Shown piece after piece: positions 17,621 through 26,349 of a DNA stretch of 64,000 nt. Position 1 is the first letter of the stretch; every line of letters starts with the position of its first letter. Both the position numbers and the translations under genes were made by a program. The stretch comes from Aquibaculum sediminis (GTDB lineage Bacteria > Pseudomonadota > Alphaproteobacteria > Kiloniellales > DSM-21159), in contig NZ_JBFCVK010000007.1 in assembly GCF_040712085.1 (NCBI RefSeq), forward strand, positions 124,001 through 188,000, written 5' to 3'. The notes below the pieces were generated by a model. It made no database searches, was not told the origin of the DNA, and saw nothing but the letters and a program-made list of their open reading frames with translations.

Positions 17621-18613
17621 TCACGCAGTCGTTTCAGCCTGCGCCTGGGCAATCAGCTCGTAGGAGCGCAGCCGATCTTCGTGGTGGTAGAGGTCGGAGA
17701 CGATAATCAACTCGTCTGCGCCGGTTTCGGCCACCAGATCGGCAATGCCCGCCCTGACAGTGGCCGGCGAACCGATGATCGAGCGTGCCAGCATCTGCAT
17801 GGCCTGGGCTTTTTCCATCGGTGACCAGTAGCTCTCGATGTCGTCGATGGGCGGCTTGCTGTAGAGCCGCGTGCCGCGCACCAAATCGACGAAGGACATC
17901 TGCTGTGTCGTCGCCAGTCGGCGCGCCTCGGCATCGCTGTCGGCTGCGATGATGTTGACGCCCACCATGGCGTAGGGCTGCTGCAGCTGCTTCGAGGGCC
18001 GGAAGCGGCTGCGATAGATCTCCAGTGCCGGCAGCAACGCCTGCGGCGCGAAGTGCGAGGCGAAAGCGTAGGGCAAGCCCAGCTCCGCCGCGAGCCGAGC
18101 GCCGAAGGTGCTCGACCCCAAGATCCAGAGCGGCACCTCCGTCCCCTCCCCCGGCACGGCGTGGAGAAACTGTCCGGCCTGCGGCGGAGCCAGCAAGGCC
18201 TGCAGTTCCAGCACATCCTGGGGGAAGGAATCCGACGCCGCCGGAGAGCGGCGCAGCGCCTGCAGGGTCCGCTGATCGGTACCGGGCGCGCGCCCCAGCC
18301 CAAGGTCGACACGATCGGGAAAGAGATGCGCCAAAGTCCCGAACTGCTCCGCAATCACCAGGGGCGAGTGATTGGGCAGCATGATGCCGCCGGCACCGAC
18401 ACGGATCTTCTCGGTGCCACCGGCGATGTGCGCCAGGACGACGGCTGTCGCGGCACTGGCGATGCCGGCGATGTTGTGATGCTCGGCGGCCCAGATTCTT
18501 TGATAACCCCAGCCCTCGGCGTGGCGAGCGAGGTCGCGGGCGTTGTTCAGTGCACCACCGGCGTTCGTTTCCTGGGTGATGCGGACCAGATCGAGGATGG
18601 AAAGGGGAATCAT
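17621..18613 (-). CDS. LLM-class flavin-dependent oxidoreductase (luciferase-like)
   Basis: 330 aa, the usual length of the single-component luciferase-like (YhbW/MsnO8-like) family. Family features: the N-terminal strand SILDLVRIT, RIWAAEHHNIAGIASAAT, VGAGGIMLPNHSPLVIAEQFGTL, and DLGLGRAPGTDQRTLQALRR. The C-terminal TVRAGIADLVAETGADELIIVSDLYHH closes the TIM barrel. It is expected to use FMNH2 and oxygen to oxidise a small substrate that cannot be named. It is monocistronic or loosely linked to the HdeD-type gene 64 bases upstream. Confidence 0.85.
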   Translation of the reverse strand: MIPLSILDLVRITQETNAGGALNNARDLARHAEGWGYQRIWAAEHHNIAGIASAATAVVLAHIAGGTEKIRVGAGGIMLPNHSPLVIAEQFGTLAHLFPDRVDLGLGRAPGTDQRTLQALRRSPAASDSFPQDVLELQALLAPPQAGQFLHAVPGEGTEVPLWILGSSTFGARLAAELGLPYAFASHFAPQALLPALEIYRSRFRPSKQLQQPYAMVGVNIIAADSDAEARRLATTQQMSFVDLVRGTRLYSKPPIDDIESYWSPMEKAQAMQMLARSIIGSPATVRAGIADLVAETGADELIIVSDLYHHEDRLRSYELIAQAQAETTA

Positions 18614-18677
18614 GCGCGGCCCTTACAGCATTGAAGACGGGGGGCGGAATCGGCACCCGCCAGACATGTGGGAAGCG

Positions 18678-19244
18678 TCAGGAGCGCTGCAATGTCCGCA
18701 AGGCCATGGCTGTCATGACCAGGGCCAGGCCGGTGAACAGAAGATTGATCCCCACCAACAAACCGAGGACCCAGTCGGCCGAACCGGGCAGGCCGAAAAC
18801 AATCAGCAGGCCCAGCACCAGATCGATCACGCCGCTTACCAGCATCCAGGTCCAGCCGCGCGCCATGGTGCTGCGGTAGCGCGCAGCGGCGCCAAGCTTG
18901 AACAGCCCGGTCGCCAGGAAATAGGCCGCGAGAATGATTGTCAGGGTCAGCACACCGGCAAGCGGACGCCAGAGCAGCGTGGCGCCGGCCAGCAGGAACA
19001 CCACCGACATCAGCAGGTTCGACCAGTAGCCGGGCTCGCTCGATCCGGAGCGGAACACCGCAAAGATCCCGAGCACGCCGGCAATGAGCAAGAGCCAGCC
19101 CAGCAGCAGGCTGATGGCCACGGCGGCAAACCCGGGCGCCACGATGGCAAAGAGGCCGAGCAGGCAGAGCGCCACTCCGTAAAACAGGAATCCGGTGATG
19201 TGCCGGCGGATCGTATCGGCGTCTCTCGGCAGAACGGCGCGCAT
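18678..19244 (-). CDS. HdeD-family (DUF308) membrane protein
   Basis: 188 aa from the ATG at 19244, chosen because GGGGAG precedes it; an in-frame ATG 14 codons upstream lacks this. Six hydrophobic segments arranged as three hairpins, each of the type GVALCLLGLFAIVAPGFAAV / LLLGWLLLIAGVLGIFAVF, give the DUF308 repeat structure of HdeD. HdeD in E. coli is linked to acid resistance at high cell density; here only membrane localisation and family are supported. Confidence 0.8.
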   Translation of the reverse strand: MRAVLPRDADTIRRHITGFLFYGVALCLLGLFAIVAPGFAAVAISLLLGWLLLIAGVLGIFAVFRSGSSEPGYWSNLLMSVVFLLAGATLLWRPLAGVLTLTIILAAYFLATGLFKLGAAARYRSTMARGWTWMLVSGVIDLVLGLLIVFGLPGSADWVLGLLVGINLLFTGLALVMTAMALRTLQRS

Positions 19245-19401
19245 GGTGCTCTCCCCGTGTCTGGTGCAGGAACAATGGCTCAGCATGGCGGCTCCCGGGC
19301 GTAATGGAAACCATCTTCGCCACCCTGCGGCGCAGATCAGGCGCTTGCGCTATGCCGCCTGCTCGCGGCACTCTGCTTCCATACAGGAGAGGGAGCGCGC
19401 A

Positions 19402-20193
19402 ATGGCAAGAGCCGGTGGGGTACGGTCGGGCGGACGTCTTGAAGGAAAGGTGGCTTTCATCACCGGTGGCGGCGGCGGCATAGGCCGCGCCACGGCCGAG
19501 CGATTTGCCGCGGAAGGCGCCTGCGTCGCGGTGGCCGAGATCAACGCGCAACTGGGAGAAGCCGCCGCCGAGTCCGCGCGTGCCGCCGCCGATTTCGGCG
19601 GGCACGCGCATTTCATCCACTGCGACGTGACCGATCATGCCTCCGTGGAAGCGGCCGTTACCGAGACGGTGAAGCGCTACGGCAAGCTGGACATCCTGCA
19701 CAACAATGCCGGCGGCTCCACCAAGGAGGACGGCCCGGTCACCGAAGCACCGGATGAAGAGTTCTGGCGTGTCATCCGCCTCGACCTCTACGGCACCTTC
19801 CTCTGCTCAAAGCTGGCGATTCCCGAGATCATCAAGGCCGGCGGCGGCTCGGTCATCAACATGTCGTCCAACGTGGCCTTGATGGCCGTGCCGGGGCGCG
19901 ACTGCTACACGGCAGCAAAGGGCGGCGTCGCCTCAATGACGCGATCCATGGCCGTTGAGTATGCGCCCCACAAGATACGGGTGAACGCCATTGCGCCGTC
20001 GGTCACGCTTTCCGACCGGGTCAAGAGGTTGATCGATGACAGCGCGGGCATCGCCGATCTGGCGCGGGCCCATCTGCTGGGCCTGGGCGAGCCGATCCAT
20101 GTGGCGGATATGGCGGTCTATCTCGCCTCGGACGAGTCGCCCATCACCACCGGGCAGATCCTCTCGGTGGACAGCGGCGTAACCGTCGCCTGA
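19402..20193 (+). CDS. SDR-family NAD(P)-dependent oxidoreductase
   Basis: 263 aa. The ATG at 19402 follows GGAGAGGGAG. The classical SDR layout is complete: cofactor loop TGGGGGIGRA, acidic residue after strand 2 (AVAEIN, suggesting NAD+), DVTD, NNAGG, catalytic Ser in MSSN, and YTAAKGG. The C-terminal half VNAIAPS...LASDESPITTGQILSVDSGVTV is typical of FabG-like enzymes. It probably oxidises or reduces a hydroxy/keto group of a small substrate. The cupin gene follows 38 bases downstream on the same strand, so the two may serve one catabolic step. Confidence 0.88.
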   Translation: MARAGGVRSGGRLEGKVAFITGGGGGIGRATAERFAAEGACVAVAEINAQLGEAAAESARAAADFGGHAHFIHCDVTDHASVEAAVTETVKRYGKLDILHNNAGGSTKEDGPVTEAPDEEFWRVIRLDLYGTFLCSKLAIPEIIKAGGGSVINMSSNVALMAVPGRDCYTAAKGGVASMTRSMAVEYAPHKIRVNAIAPSVTLSDRVKRLIDDSAGIADLARAHLLGLGEPIHVADMAVYLASDESPITTGQILSVDSGVTVA

Positions 20194-20231
20194 ACCCATC
20201 ATTCACGCCATCACGTCAGGGAGACACTGCC

Positions 20232-20657
20232 ATGACCGAGAAAGCCAAGACCGGCGCCTGGAGCTTCGTCCACCATCAGGCCTCTGAGGCAGAATGGACG
20301 CCGGGCCTGCGGGAAATCTTCGACTACCGCGATCTCGGCATCAAGGAAGGCACCAAGGGCGACTATGTCGCGCACGTGATCCGCGCCAACGGCCGCAAGA
20401 GCGCGGACAAGGTGCAGCGCTGGCACATGCACGACTGCACCTTCCAGTTGGTCTACGTCCTGAACGGCTGGGCGACCTTCGAGTACGAGGGCCAGGGCGT
20501 TCACACCATCCGCAAGGGCGATACCGTGCTGCAGACGCCGAAGATCAAGCATCGCGAAATCGACTGCTCGGCAGACTTCGAGGTGCTGGAGATCGTCGCA
20601 CCGGCCGACTTCAAGACCATTACCCTCGACGATGAAGAGGTGGCGGCGGCCCAGTAA
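20232..20657 (+). CDS. Cupin-domain protein
   Basis: 141 aa forming a single cupin barrel. Motif 1 is RWHMHDCTFQLVYVLNGWATFEYEG (metal-ligand histidines in HMH) and motif 2 is LQTPKIKHREIDCSADFEVLEI. It is cytoplasmic, with no signal peptide. Small stand-alone cupins act as isomerases, dioxygenases or binding proteins; the sequence does not decide. It shares a transcription unit with the SDR gene upstream and ends before a bidirectional terminator-like hairpin. Confidence 0.8.
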   Translation: MTEKAKTGAWSFVHHQASEAEWTPGLREIFDYRDLGIKEGTKGDYVAHVIRANGRKSADKVQRWHMHDCTFQLVYVLNGWATFEYEGQGVHTIRKGDTVLQTPKIKHREIDCSADFEVLEIVAPADFKTITLDDEEVAAAQ

Positions 20658-20685
20658 GTCGGCACAACCGACGCGGTGGGCACAC

Positions 20686-20715
20686 GCCGGGCGATCCGGT
20701 TCAGGACCGCCCGGC
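20686..20715. terminator. Hairpin between convergent cupin and permease genes
   Basis: GCCGGGCGATCC, loop ggttca, GGACCGCCCGGC: a 12-bp stem with a single A-C mismatch. It lies just after the plus-strand cupin gene and over the stop codon of the minus-strand permease, so it can serve both directions. No long T-run follows, so it may rely on other factors. Confidence 0.55.
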
Positions 20716-21540
20716 CAAGGCCGCCTGCACGTCGCGTTCGCGCCGCCGTTCGCTGCGGATCATCAGCCAACCGGAGATCACCACCGCCACGGTGACGATC
20801 AACACGATGATCGTCGCCAGTGCATTGACGTCCGGCGATACGCCCAGGCGCACCTTGGAAAAGACCACCATCGGCAGGGTGCTGGCCCCCGGTCCGGAGA
20901 CGAAGGAAGCGATCACAAGATCGTCCAGCGACAGGGTGAAGGCCAGGAGCCAGCCGGCGACAAGCGCCGGTGCGATGATCGGCAGGGTGATGACCAAAAA
21001 AACCTTCCAGGGCCGCGCCCCGAGGTCGAGCGCTGCTTCCTCCAGCGAGCCGTCCAGGGATGAAAGCCGCGACTGGACGATCACGGCCACATAGGCCATC
21101 GAAAAGGTGATGTGGGCGATGGTGATGGTGGTCACGCCGCGCCCCGAGGGCCAGCCCACTACACTCTCCAGGGTGACGAACAGCAGCAGCAGTGAGAGAC
21201 CGGTGATCACCTCCGGCATCACCAGAGGTGCGGCGATCATCCCGGTAAAGAGCATCCTGCCGCGAAACCGCCCAAAGCGCGTGATGGCAAGGCCGGCCAA
21301 GGTCCCTAGCGCCACGGCGAAGGTTGCGTTCACCGCGCCGATGCGCAGCGACAGCAGCGCCGCATCGATGATCTGCGGGTCGCGGAAAAGCTCGCCGTAC
21401 CAGCGGGTCGAGAAGCCCCCCCACACCGTGACCAGGCGGCTGGCGTTGAAGGAGTAGATGATCAGCGACAGGATCGGCCCGTAGAGGAAGGCGAAGCCGA
21501 AGCACAGAGCGGAAAAGAGAAACCAGTTGCGCCGCTTCAT
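20701..21540 (-). CDS. Polyamine-type ABC transporter permease (PotC/PotI-like)
   Basis: 279 aa from the ATG at 21540, which overlaps the stop of the partner permease (ATGA). Six membrane segments; the cytoplasmic EAA loop (LEEAALDLGARPWKVFLVITLPIIAPAL) contacts the ATPase. The pattern VWGGFSTRWYGELFRDPQ is typical of PotC/PotI-type spermidine/putrescine permeases. It works with the neighbouring permease, ATPase and binding protein, all on the same strand. Confidence 0.88.
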   Translation of the reverse strand: MKRRNWFLFSALCFGFAFLYGPILSLIIYSFNASRLVTVWGGFSTRWYGELFRDPQIIDAALLSLRIGAVNATFAVALGTLAGLAITRFGRFRGRMLFTGMIAAPLVMPEVITGLSLLLLFVTLESVVGWPSGRGVTTITIAHITFSMAYVAVIVQSRLSSLDGSLEEAALDLGARPWKVFLVITLPIIAPALVAGWLLAFTLSLDDLVIASFVSGPGASTLPMVVFSKVRLGVSPDVNALATIIVLIVTVAVVISGWLMIRSERRRERDVQAALAGRS

Positions 21541-22472
21541 GCCCCCTCCCGGCGCAACTGCATGCGCTGAAACAGCATGATCGGCACCACCAGCACCAGC
21601 AGCAGGGCGATGGCCACGGCCGAGGCCACCGGCCAATCACGGTTGCCGAAGAACTCATCCCAGAGCACCCGGCCAATCATCAGGCTGTCCGGCCCGCCCA
21701 GCAGCGAGGGGATGACGAACTCGCCCACCGCCGGAATGAAAACGAGCAGGGAGCCGGCAATGATGCCCGGCACCGACAGCGGCAGCGTGATGGTCGCAAA
21801 GGCCTTCCAGGGTCGGCAGCCGAGATCCTGCGCCGCCTCCACGAGGTCGCCCGGCAGGCGCTCCAGCACTGCGTAGAGCGGCAGGATCATGAAGGGCAGA
21901 TAGGAATAGGTGATGCCGATGTAGATGGCGAAATCGGTGTTCATCATCTGGATCGGCTGGTCGATCACCCCGAGCCAGAGCAGCAAGTTGTTGATCAGAC
22001 CGTTGTTGCGCAGGATGCCCATCCAGGCGTAAACGCGCAGCAGGAACGAGGTCCAGAACGGCAGGATGACCAACAGCAACAGGATGTTACGCAAGGCTGG
22101 CGGCGCCTTGGCCATGCCATAGGCCATGGGATAGCCGATCAGCAGGCACAGCAGCGTGGAAACCCCGGCCAGCTTCAAGGAATTGAGGTAGGCGACGATG
22201 TAAAGGTGGTCTTCCCAGAGGAAGCGGTAATTGTCCAAGGTCGCCTGCAAGGCGCCGTCCGGCCCGAACAGTGGGGTGAACGGCGGCTGCGCGATCAGGG
22301 GTTCGGCCAAGCTGATCTTCAGCACGATGGCAAAGGGCAGCAGGAAGAAAAGCAGCAGCCAGAAGTACGGAATGGCTGTGACCGCGCCCTTGCCCCGCGT
22401 CCAGAAGCGCGGCTTGCGCCCCGGCGTCGTGAGCGGGGCGCTTGGAGCGGGAGTGGGCTGGGCCGTCGTCAT
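21537..22472 (-). CDS. Polyamine-type ABC transporter permease (PotB/PotH-like)
   Basis: 311 aa, six membrane segments after a ~30-residue cytoplasmic N-terminus. The EAA loop VEAAQDLGCRPWKAFATITLPLSVPGI is clear. IPAVGEFVIPSLLGGPDSLMIGRVLWDEFFGNRDWPVASA matches the PotB/PotH family closely. The start overlaps the stop of the ATPase gene and the stop overlaps the start of the second permease (ATGA both), giving a tightly coupled order ATPase-PotB-PotC. Confidence 0.9.
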   Translation of the reverse strand: MTTAQPTPAPSAPLTTPGRKPRFWTRGKGAVTAIPYFWLLLFFLLPFAIVLKISLAEPLIAQPPFTPLFGPDGALQATLDNYRFLWEDHLYIVAYLNSLKLAGVSTLLCLLIGYPMAYGMAKAPPALRNILLLLVILPFWTSFLLRVYAWMGILRNNGLINNLLLWLGVIDQPIQMMNTDFAIYIGITYSYLPFMILPLYAVLERLPGDLVEAAQDLGCRPWKAFATITLPLSVPGIIAGSLLVFIPAVGEFVIPSLLGGPDSLMIGRVLWDEFFGNRDWPVASAVAIALLLVLVVPIMLFQRMQLRREGA

Positions 22473-23605
22473 TCGTTCAAGACCAAGGCGGCCGAAGACC
22501 GCCAGCCCAGGTAGACCATGTCGTCCCAGTCCACCTCGCGCTCGGTGGAGTGGAGCGTGTTCGCGGTGCTTACCTTGACCAGGCGGCCGCCATCGAGCTC
22601 GACACGATAGACGGAGAGGTTGCCGAGGTAGCCCAGGTCACGCACCTTGCCGCGCAGGACATTGGGCAGATCGAGCGGCTCGCGAGAGATGGAGATCTTC
22701 TCCGGCCGCACGGCAACGCATACCTCCCGGCCCGGCGGCAGTTCGATTTCCGAGCGCACCTGCAAGGTGCTTCCAAGGTCCGGCACGTCTACCGTGAGCG
22801 CCTCGCCCTTCCGGCCGGCGACTTTGCCGTCGAAGAAGTTGATTGAGCCGATGAAGTCGGCCGTAAAGCGCGTTTTGGGGTACTCGTAGATCTCGGTGGG
22901 CGTGCCGACCTGCGCAATCTGGCCGCGGTCCATCACGGCAATGCGTGTGGACAGCGACATCGCCTCCTCCTGATCGTGGGTGACCACGATGAAGGTGATC
23001 CCCACCTCCTCCTGGATTGTCATCAACTCGAACTGGGTCTGCTCGCGCAGCTTCTTGTCCAGCGCCGCCAGCGGCTCGTCGAGCAGCAGCAGCTTCGGCC
23101 GCTTGATCAGGCAGCGGGCCAAAGCGACACGCTGGCGCTGCCCCCCCGAGAGCTGATGCGGCTTGCGCTTGGCATAGGGCCCGAGCTGAACCAGATCCAG
23201 CGCCTCCGCCACGCGGCGCTTGATCTCGGGCGCCGGCACCCGGTCCTGCTTCAGGCCGAAGGCCACATTCCCGCCCACAGTCATGTGCGGAAAGAGCGCA
23301 TAGGACTGGAACATCATATTGACCGGGCGCTCATAGGGCGGCGCGTCGGTCACATCGCTTCCATCGAGATAAATGCGCCCCTCGCTCGGCTGTTCGAAGC
23401 CGGCCAGCATGCGCAAAAGCGTGGTCTTGCCGCAGCCCGATCCACCCAGAAGGCAGAAAAGTTCCTTGCGATAGATGTCGAGGCTGACGCCATCCACCGC
23501 GACGAAATCACCGAATCGCTTGACCACCCCTTCGATGCGCAGAAAGGGCGGTGTATCCGGCTGCTGCCAACTGGTGCTGCTGCCACCGCCTGTCGCCTGG
23601 GACAC
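22469..23605 (-). CDS. Polyamine-type ABC transporter ATP-binding protein (PotA/PotG-like)
   Basis: About 378 aa. I chose the GTG at 23605 because a GGGAG lies just upstream; a TTG at 23620 is the alternative. The N-terminal ATPase has Walker A LLGGSGCGKTTLLRM, signature LSGGQRQRVALARCL, Walker B LLLLDEPLAALD and the H-loop TFIVVTHDQEEAM. The C-terminal ~110 residues form the TOBE/OB domains typical of PotA (VAVRPEKISIS). It energises uptake through the two permeases encoded next. Confidence 0.9.
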   Translation of the reverse strand: MSQATGGGSSTSWQQPDTPPFLRIEGVVKRFGDFVAVDGVSLDIYRKELFCLLGGSGCGKTTLLRMLAGFEQPSEGRIYLDGSDVTDAPPYERPVNMMFQSYALFPHMTVGGNVAFGLKQDRVPAPEIKRRVAEALDLVQLGPYAKRKPHQLSGGQRQRVALARCLIKRPKLLLLDEPLAALDKKLREQTQFELMTIQEEVGITFIVVTHDQEEAMSLSTRIAVMDRGQIAQVGTPTEIYEYPKTRFTADFIGSINFFDGKVAGRKGEALTVDVPDLGSTLQVRSEIELPPGREVCVAVRPEKISISREPLDLPNVLRGKVRDLGYLGNLSVYRVELDGGRLVKVSTANTLHSTEREVDWDDMVYLGWRSSAALVLNE

Positions 23606-23716
23606 CCTGCTCTCCCGCAATCCACACAGTAAAAGGGGACGAGGGCCGCTTGGACCCCCGCCCCCGCTTACAAGGCGCTGTCGATTGAGCCAGCCACCTG
23701 CCGGTCACTCTGCCGG

Positions 23717-24865
23717 CTACTGCCCGGTGCGGACCCGCGTCCAGGCCCGAGTACGCAGGCGCTCGAAGCGTGGCGTGATCACCTCGGCGGAGAAAAGCCG
23801 CTCCTTCACCTCATCGGTCGGAAAGACTGCCGGGTCCTCGGCAATCTCCGGGTCGACGTACTCCAGGGAAGCCGGCACTGCATTGGCATAGACCACGTAG
23901 TCGGTGATGTCCGCCATCACCTCGGGGTCCAGGAGATAGTTGATGAAGGCATGCGCGCCGTCGGGATTTGGCGCATCGGCGGGAATGGCCAGCATGTCGT
24001 ACCAGAGGATCGTGCCTTCGGAGGGAATGGTGTACTCGATCTCCACACCCTGCCCCGCTTCGGCAGCCCGGTCCCGCGCCTGGAAAACGTCGCCGGACCA
24101 TCCATAGGCCAGGCAGATCTCACCATTCGCCAGGTCGTTGATATACTGCGAGGAGTGGAAGTAACGGATGTGCGGGCGAAGCTCCATCATCCGCTCTTCC
24201 GCCTCGGCCAGATTGTCCGGATCCTCGTCGTAGGGATCGTGGCCGAGATAGTGCAACAGAACCGGGAAGACCTCGGAGGCGTCATCCAGGAAGGCCACGC
24301 CGCAATCGGCGAACTTCTCCAACACTTCCGGCTCGAACAGCATGGCGTAGGAGTCCACCGGGGCGTCCGGCATCCGCTCCTCGATCTTCTCCACGTTATA
24401 GCCGAAGCCGTTGGTGCCCCACATGTAGATGGCGGCATGCTCGTTGCCCGGATCGGCCAGATCGCCCACCGGCCGCAGCAGGGTTGGGTCAAGATTGTCC
24501 CAGTTGGGGATCTTTCTGCGGTCGAGCTTCTGATAGATGCCCGCTTCGATCTGACGTGCAAGATAGGGAACGGCCGTCGGCACGACCACGTCGTAGCCGG
24601 AGGATCCGGCCAGCAGCTTGGCCTCGACCACAGAGTTGCTGTCGTAGACGTCGTAATTAACCTTGAAGCCGGTTTCCGCCTCGAAGTTGGCGATGGTGTC
24701 TTCGGCGATATAGTCGGACCAGTTGTAAACATTGACGGTGTCCTGAGCCTGAGCACCAGCCAGCCCCCCGGCCAGGCCCAGTGTCAGGGCTGCTGTCCCC
24801 ACGCCCGCGCCCAAAGCAAAGCGCCGGCCCGTTCGGCCACCGATGGTGATTCGCTTTTTGATCAT
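23717..24865 (-). CDS. Polyamine-type ABC transporter substrate-binding protein (PotD/PotF-like)
   Basis: 382 aa from the ATG at 24865, which has GGCGGAG upstream and yields a signal peptide (RRFALGAGVGTAALTLGLAGGLAGAQAQ) preceded by a possible twin-arginine pair. The mature N-terminus TVNVYNWSDYIAEDTIANFE and the LAGSSGYDVVVPT and AYGWSGD stretches are diagnostic of PotF/PotD. The binding-site pattern is closest to the putrescine-type PotF by my reading, but ligand choice is not provable here. It is the first gene of the transporter cluster, 111 bases ahead of the ATPase gene. Confidence 0.9.
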   Translation of the reverse strand: MIKKRITIGGRTGRRFALGAGVGTAALTLGLAGGLAGAQAQDTVNVYNWSDYIAEDTIANFEAETGFKVNYDVYDSNSVVEAKLLAGSSGYDVVVPTAVPYLARQIEAGIYQKLDRRKIPNWDNLDPTLLRPVGDLADPGNEHAAIYMWGTNGFGYNVEKIEERMPDAPVDSYAMLFEPEVLEKFADCGVAFLDDASEVFPVLLHYLGHDPYDEDPDNLAEAEERMMELRPHIRYFHSSQYINDLANGEICLAYGWSGDVFQARDRAAEAGQGVEIEYTIPSEGTILWYDMLAIPADAPNPDGAHAFINYLLDPEVMADITDYVVYANAVPASLEYVDPEIAEDPAVFPTDEVKERLFSAEVITPRFERLRTRAWTRVRTGQ

Positions 24866-25019
24866 GATGTTCCGCTCCGCCTTCCCTGTTGCCCTCGGTG
24901 TCGAGATCGCTCGCGGAACCCTCATGGCCTTTTGGCCTCGAACTGCGGGCCCTACGCAAGCCTTATCTCGACCCTTGCGTGCCGCATTCTCGCCTTGGCG
25001 GAGTGCCGAACGCAAGCCT

Positions 25020-25439
25020 TCAACGCGCGGCTTCCAGCAGAAGAATGCGCCTTTCCAGGGCGTGGTAGCCGGCCTCATCTGCCGACCCCACATCGAGGAG
25101 AATGACCCTGTTCGACAGGCCGGCCTCGGTGAGCACGGCCGCCACTGCCTCGGCCCGCCGCTCTGCCAGGCGCCGATTGTACTGGCCGTCTCCTTGACCG
25201 TCTGCCTGCGCAATGATGCAGAGCTTGAGGTCAGGCATAGCGAGATAGTCGGGAACAACGCGCTCAAGCCGCGTGCGCTCCCGTTCCGTGAGCTCCGCGG
25301 AATCCGCCGAGAAACCGATGACGACCGGCGGGCGTTGCGGCTGCTCAAGGGCACGGTCACAAACCGCATGGGCACGCACCGCTTGGGACGCGACAAAGAT
25401 CGTCGCAAGCGCGGCGGCAAGGGTCAAAGTGCGTCGCAT
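25020..25439 (-). CDS. Small periplasmic OmpA-like domain protein
   Basis: 139 aa from the ATG at 25439; signal peptide residues ~1-24 (LTLAAALATIFVASQAVRAHA). The rest is an OmpA-C-like fold: VVIGFSADSAELTERERTRLERV, CIIAQADGQGDGQYNRRLAERRAEAVAAVL and a final strand RVILLDVG. The peptidoglycan-binding Asp/Arg pattern (…NRRLAERRAEAV…) is kept. There is no lipobox after the signal, so it is probably soluble in the periplasm. It is unusually short for an OmpA-family protein. The upstream 226 bases hold no other gene. Confidence 0.7.
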   Translation of the reverse strand: MRRTLTLAAALATIFVASQAVRAHAVCDRALEQPQRPPVVIGFSADSAELTERERTRLERVVPDYLAMPDLKLCIIAQADGQGDGQYNRRLAERRAEAVAAVLTEAGLSNRVILLDVGSADEAGYHALERRILLLEAAR

Positions 25440-25665
25440 CAATAGATCTGATTTCTCGCCATCGGCCCGCTGATCGGGCCGCAGAAGCATCATGCAAACA
25501 TTGGATTGGGGCAACCCCGGGGCAGCCGGGAGGCGTACCACGCCTGCTTTCGACACATTTGACGACGATGCCGGAGGGCGCCGCGGCCCTTGACGACATG
25601 GGCTCGCCGGGTCACCTACGGGCATGCCTGGGCAAAGGACATCCGCGTTGGGTACAGCCGCTTCC

Positions 25666-26349
25666 ATGGGCCGACCGCCCTTCAAACTCATCCTGTTCGA
25701 TTTCGACGGCACGCTGGTGGACAGTCAGGCGAACATCCACCGCTGCATGGCTCAGGCTTTCGCCGCCGATGGTCTGCCGCCCCCAGCGCTGGCAGAGGTG
25801 CGCCGGGTGGTCGGACTGTCGCTCGAACTGGCGGTGGGCAAGCTGCTGGGCGAAGCCCTGCAAAGTCGCACCGCTCGTGTGACGTCTGCCTATCGTGAGG
25901 CCTTCTTTGCCTGGCGCCAGCACCCGGACTATTGCGAGGTGCTGTTTCCCGGCGCTCGCGACGCCCTGCTGCAACTCGATCAGCCCGACGTCTGCCTCGG
26001 CATTGCGACGGGAAAGAATCTCCGTGGCCTGAGCGCAGCACTGGAGAAGCACGCGCTTGCCGACCGCTTCATAACGCTCCAGACCCCGGATCATTCGCCC
26101 AGTAAGCCGCATCCCGGCATGGTACTGCGCGCTCTGGCCGAGACCGGTTTCCAGCCACAGGATGCCGTACTCATCGGTGACACCACCTATGACATCGAGA
26201 TGGCTTGCAATGCCCGCATCTCGTCGCTCGGGGTTGGCTGGGGCTATCATGCGCCCGACGAGCTGCGCGCCGCCGGTGCACGCGGCATCGTTGAGGATTT
26301 CACCCGCCTGCCGGACGTTCTGGCGGGGCTGAAGGAGACAAGCACATGA
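25666..26349 (+). CDS. HAD-superfamily hydrolase (phosphoglycolate phosphatase-like)
   Basis: About 227 aa (an ATG at 25624 is an alternative start). All HAD motifs are present: I DFDGTLVDS, II the Thr in IATGKN, III the Lys in HSPSKPHPGM, IV GDTTYDIEMA. The helical cap follows motif I (subclass IA). Expected to dephosphorylate a small metabolite such as phosphoglycolate or a nucleotide. It overlaps the AsmA gene by four bases (ATGA). In related alphaproteobacteria a HAD gene commonly precedes the ATP12 gene, as it does here with AsmA in between. Confidence 0.85.
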   Translation: MGRPPFKLILFDFDGTLVDSQANIHRCMAQAFAADGLPPPALAEVRRVVGLSLELAVGKLLGEALQSRTARVTSAYREAFFAWRQHPDYCEVLFPGARDALLQLDQPDVCLGIATGKNLRGLSAALEKHALADRFITLQTPDHSPSKPHPGMVLRALAETGFQPQDAVLIGDTTYDIEMACNARISSLGVGWGYHAPDELRAAGARGIVEDFTRLPDVLAGLKETST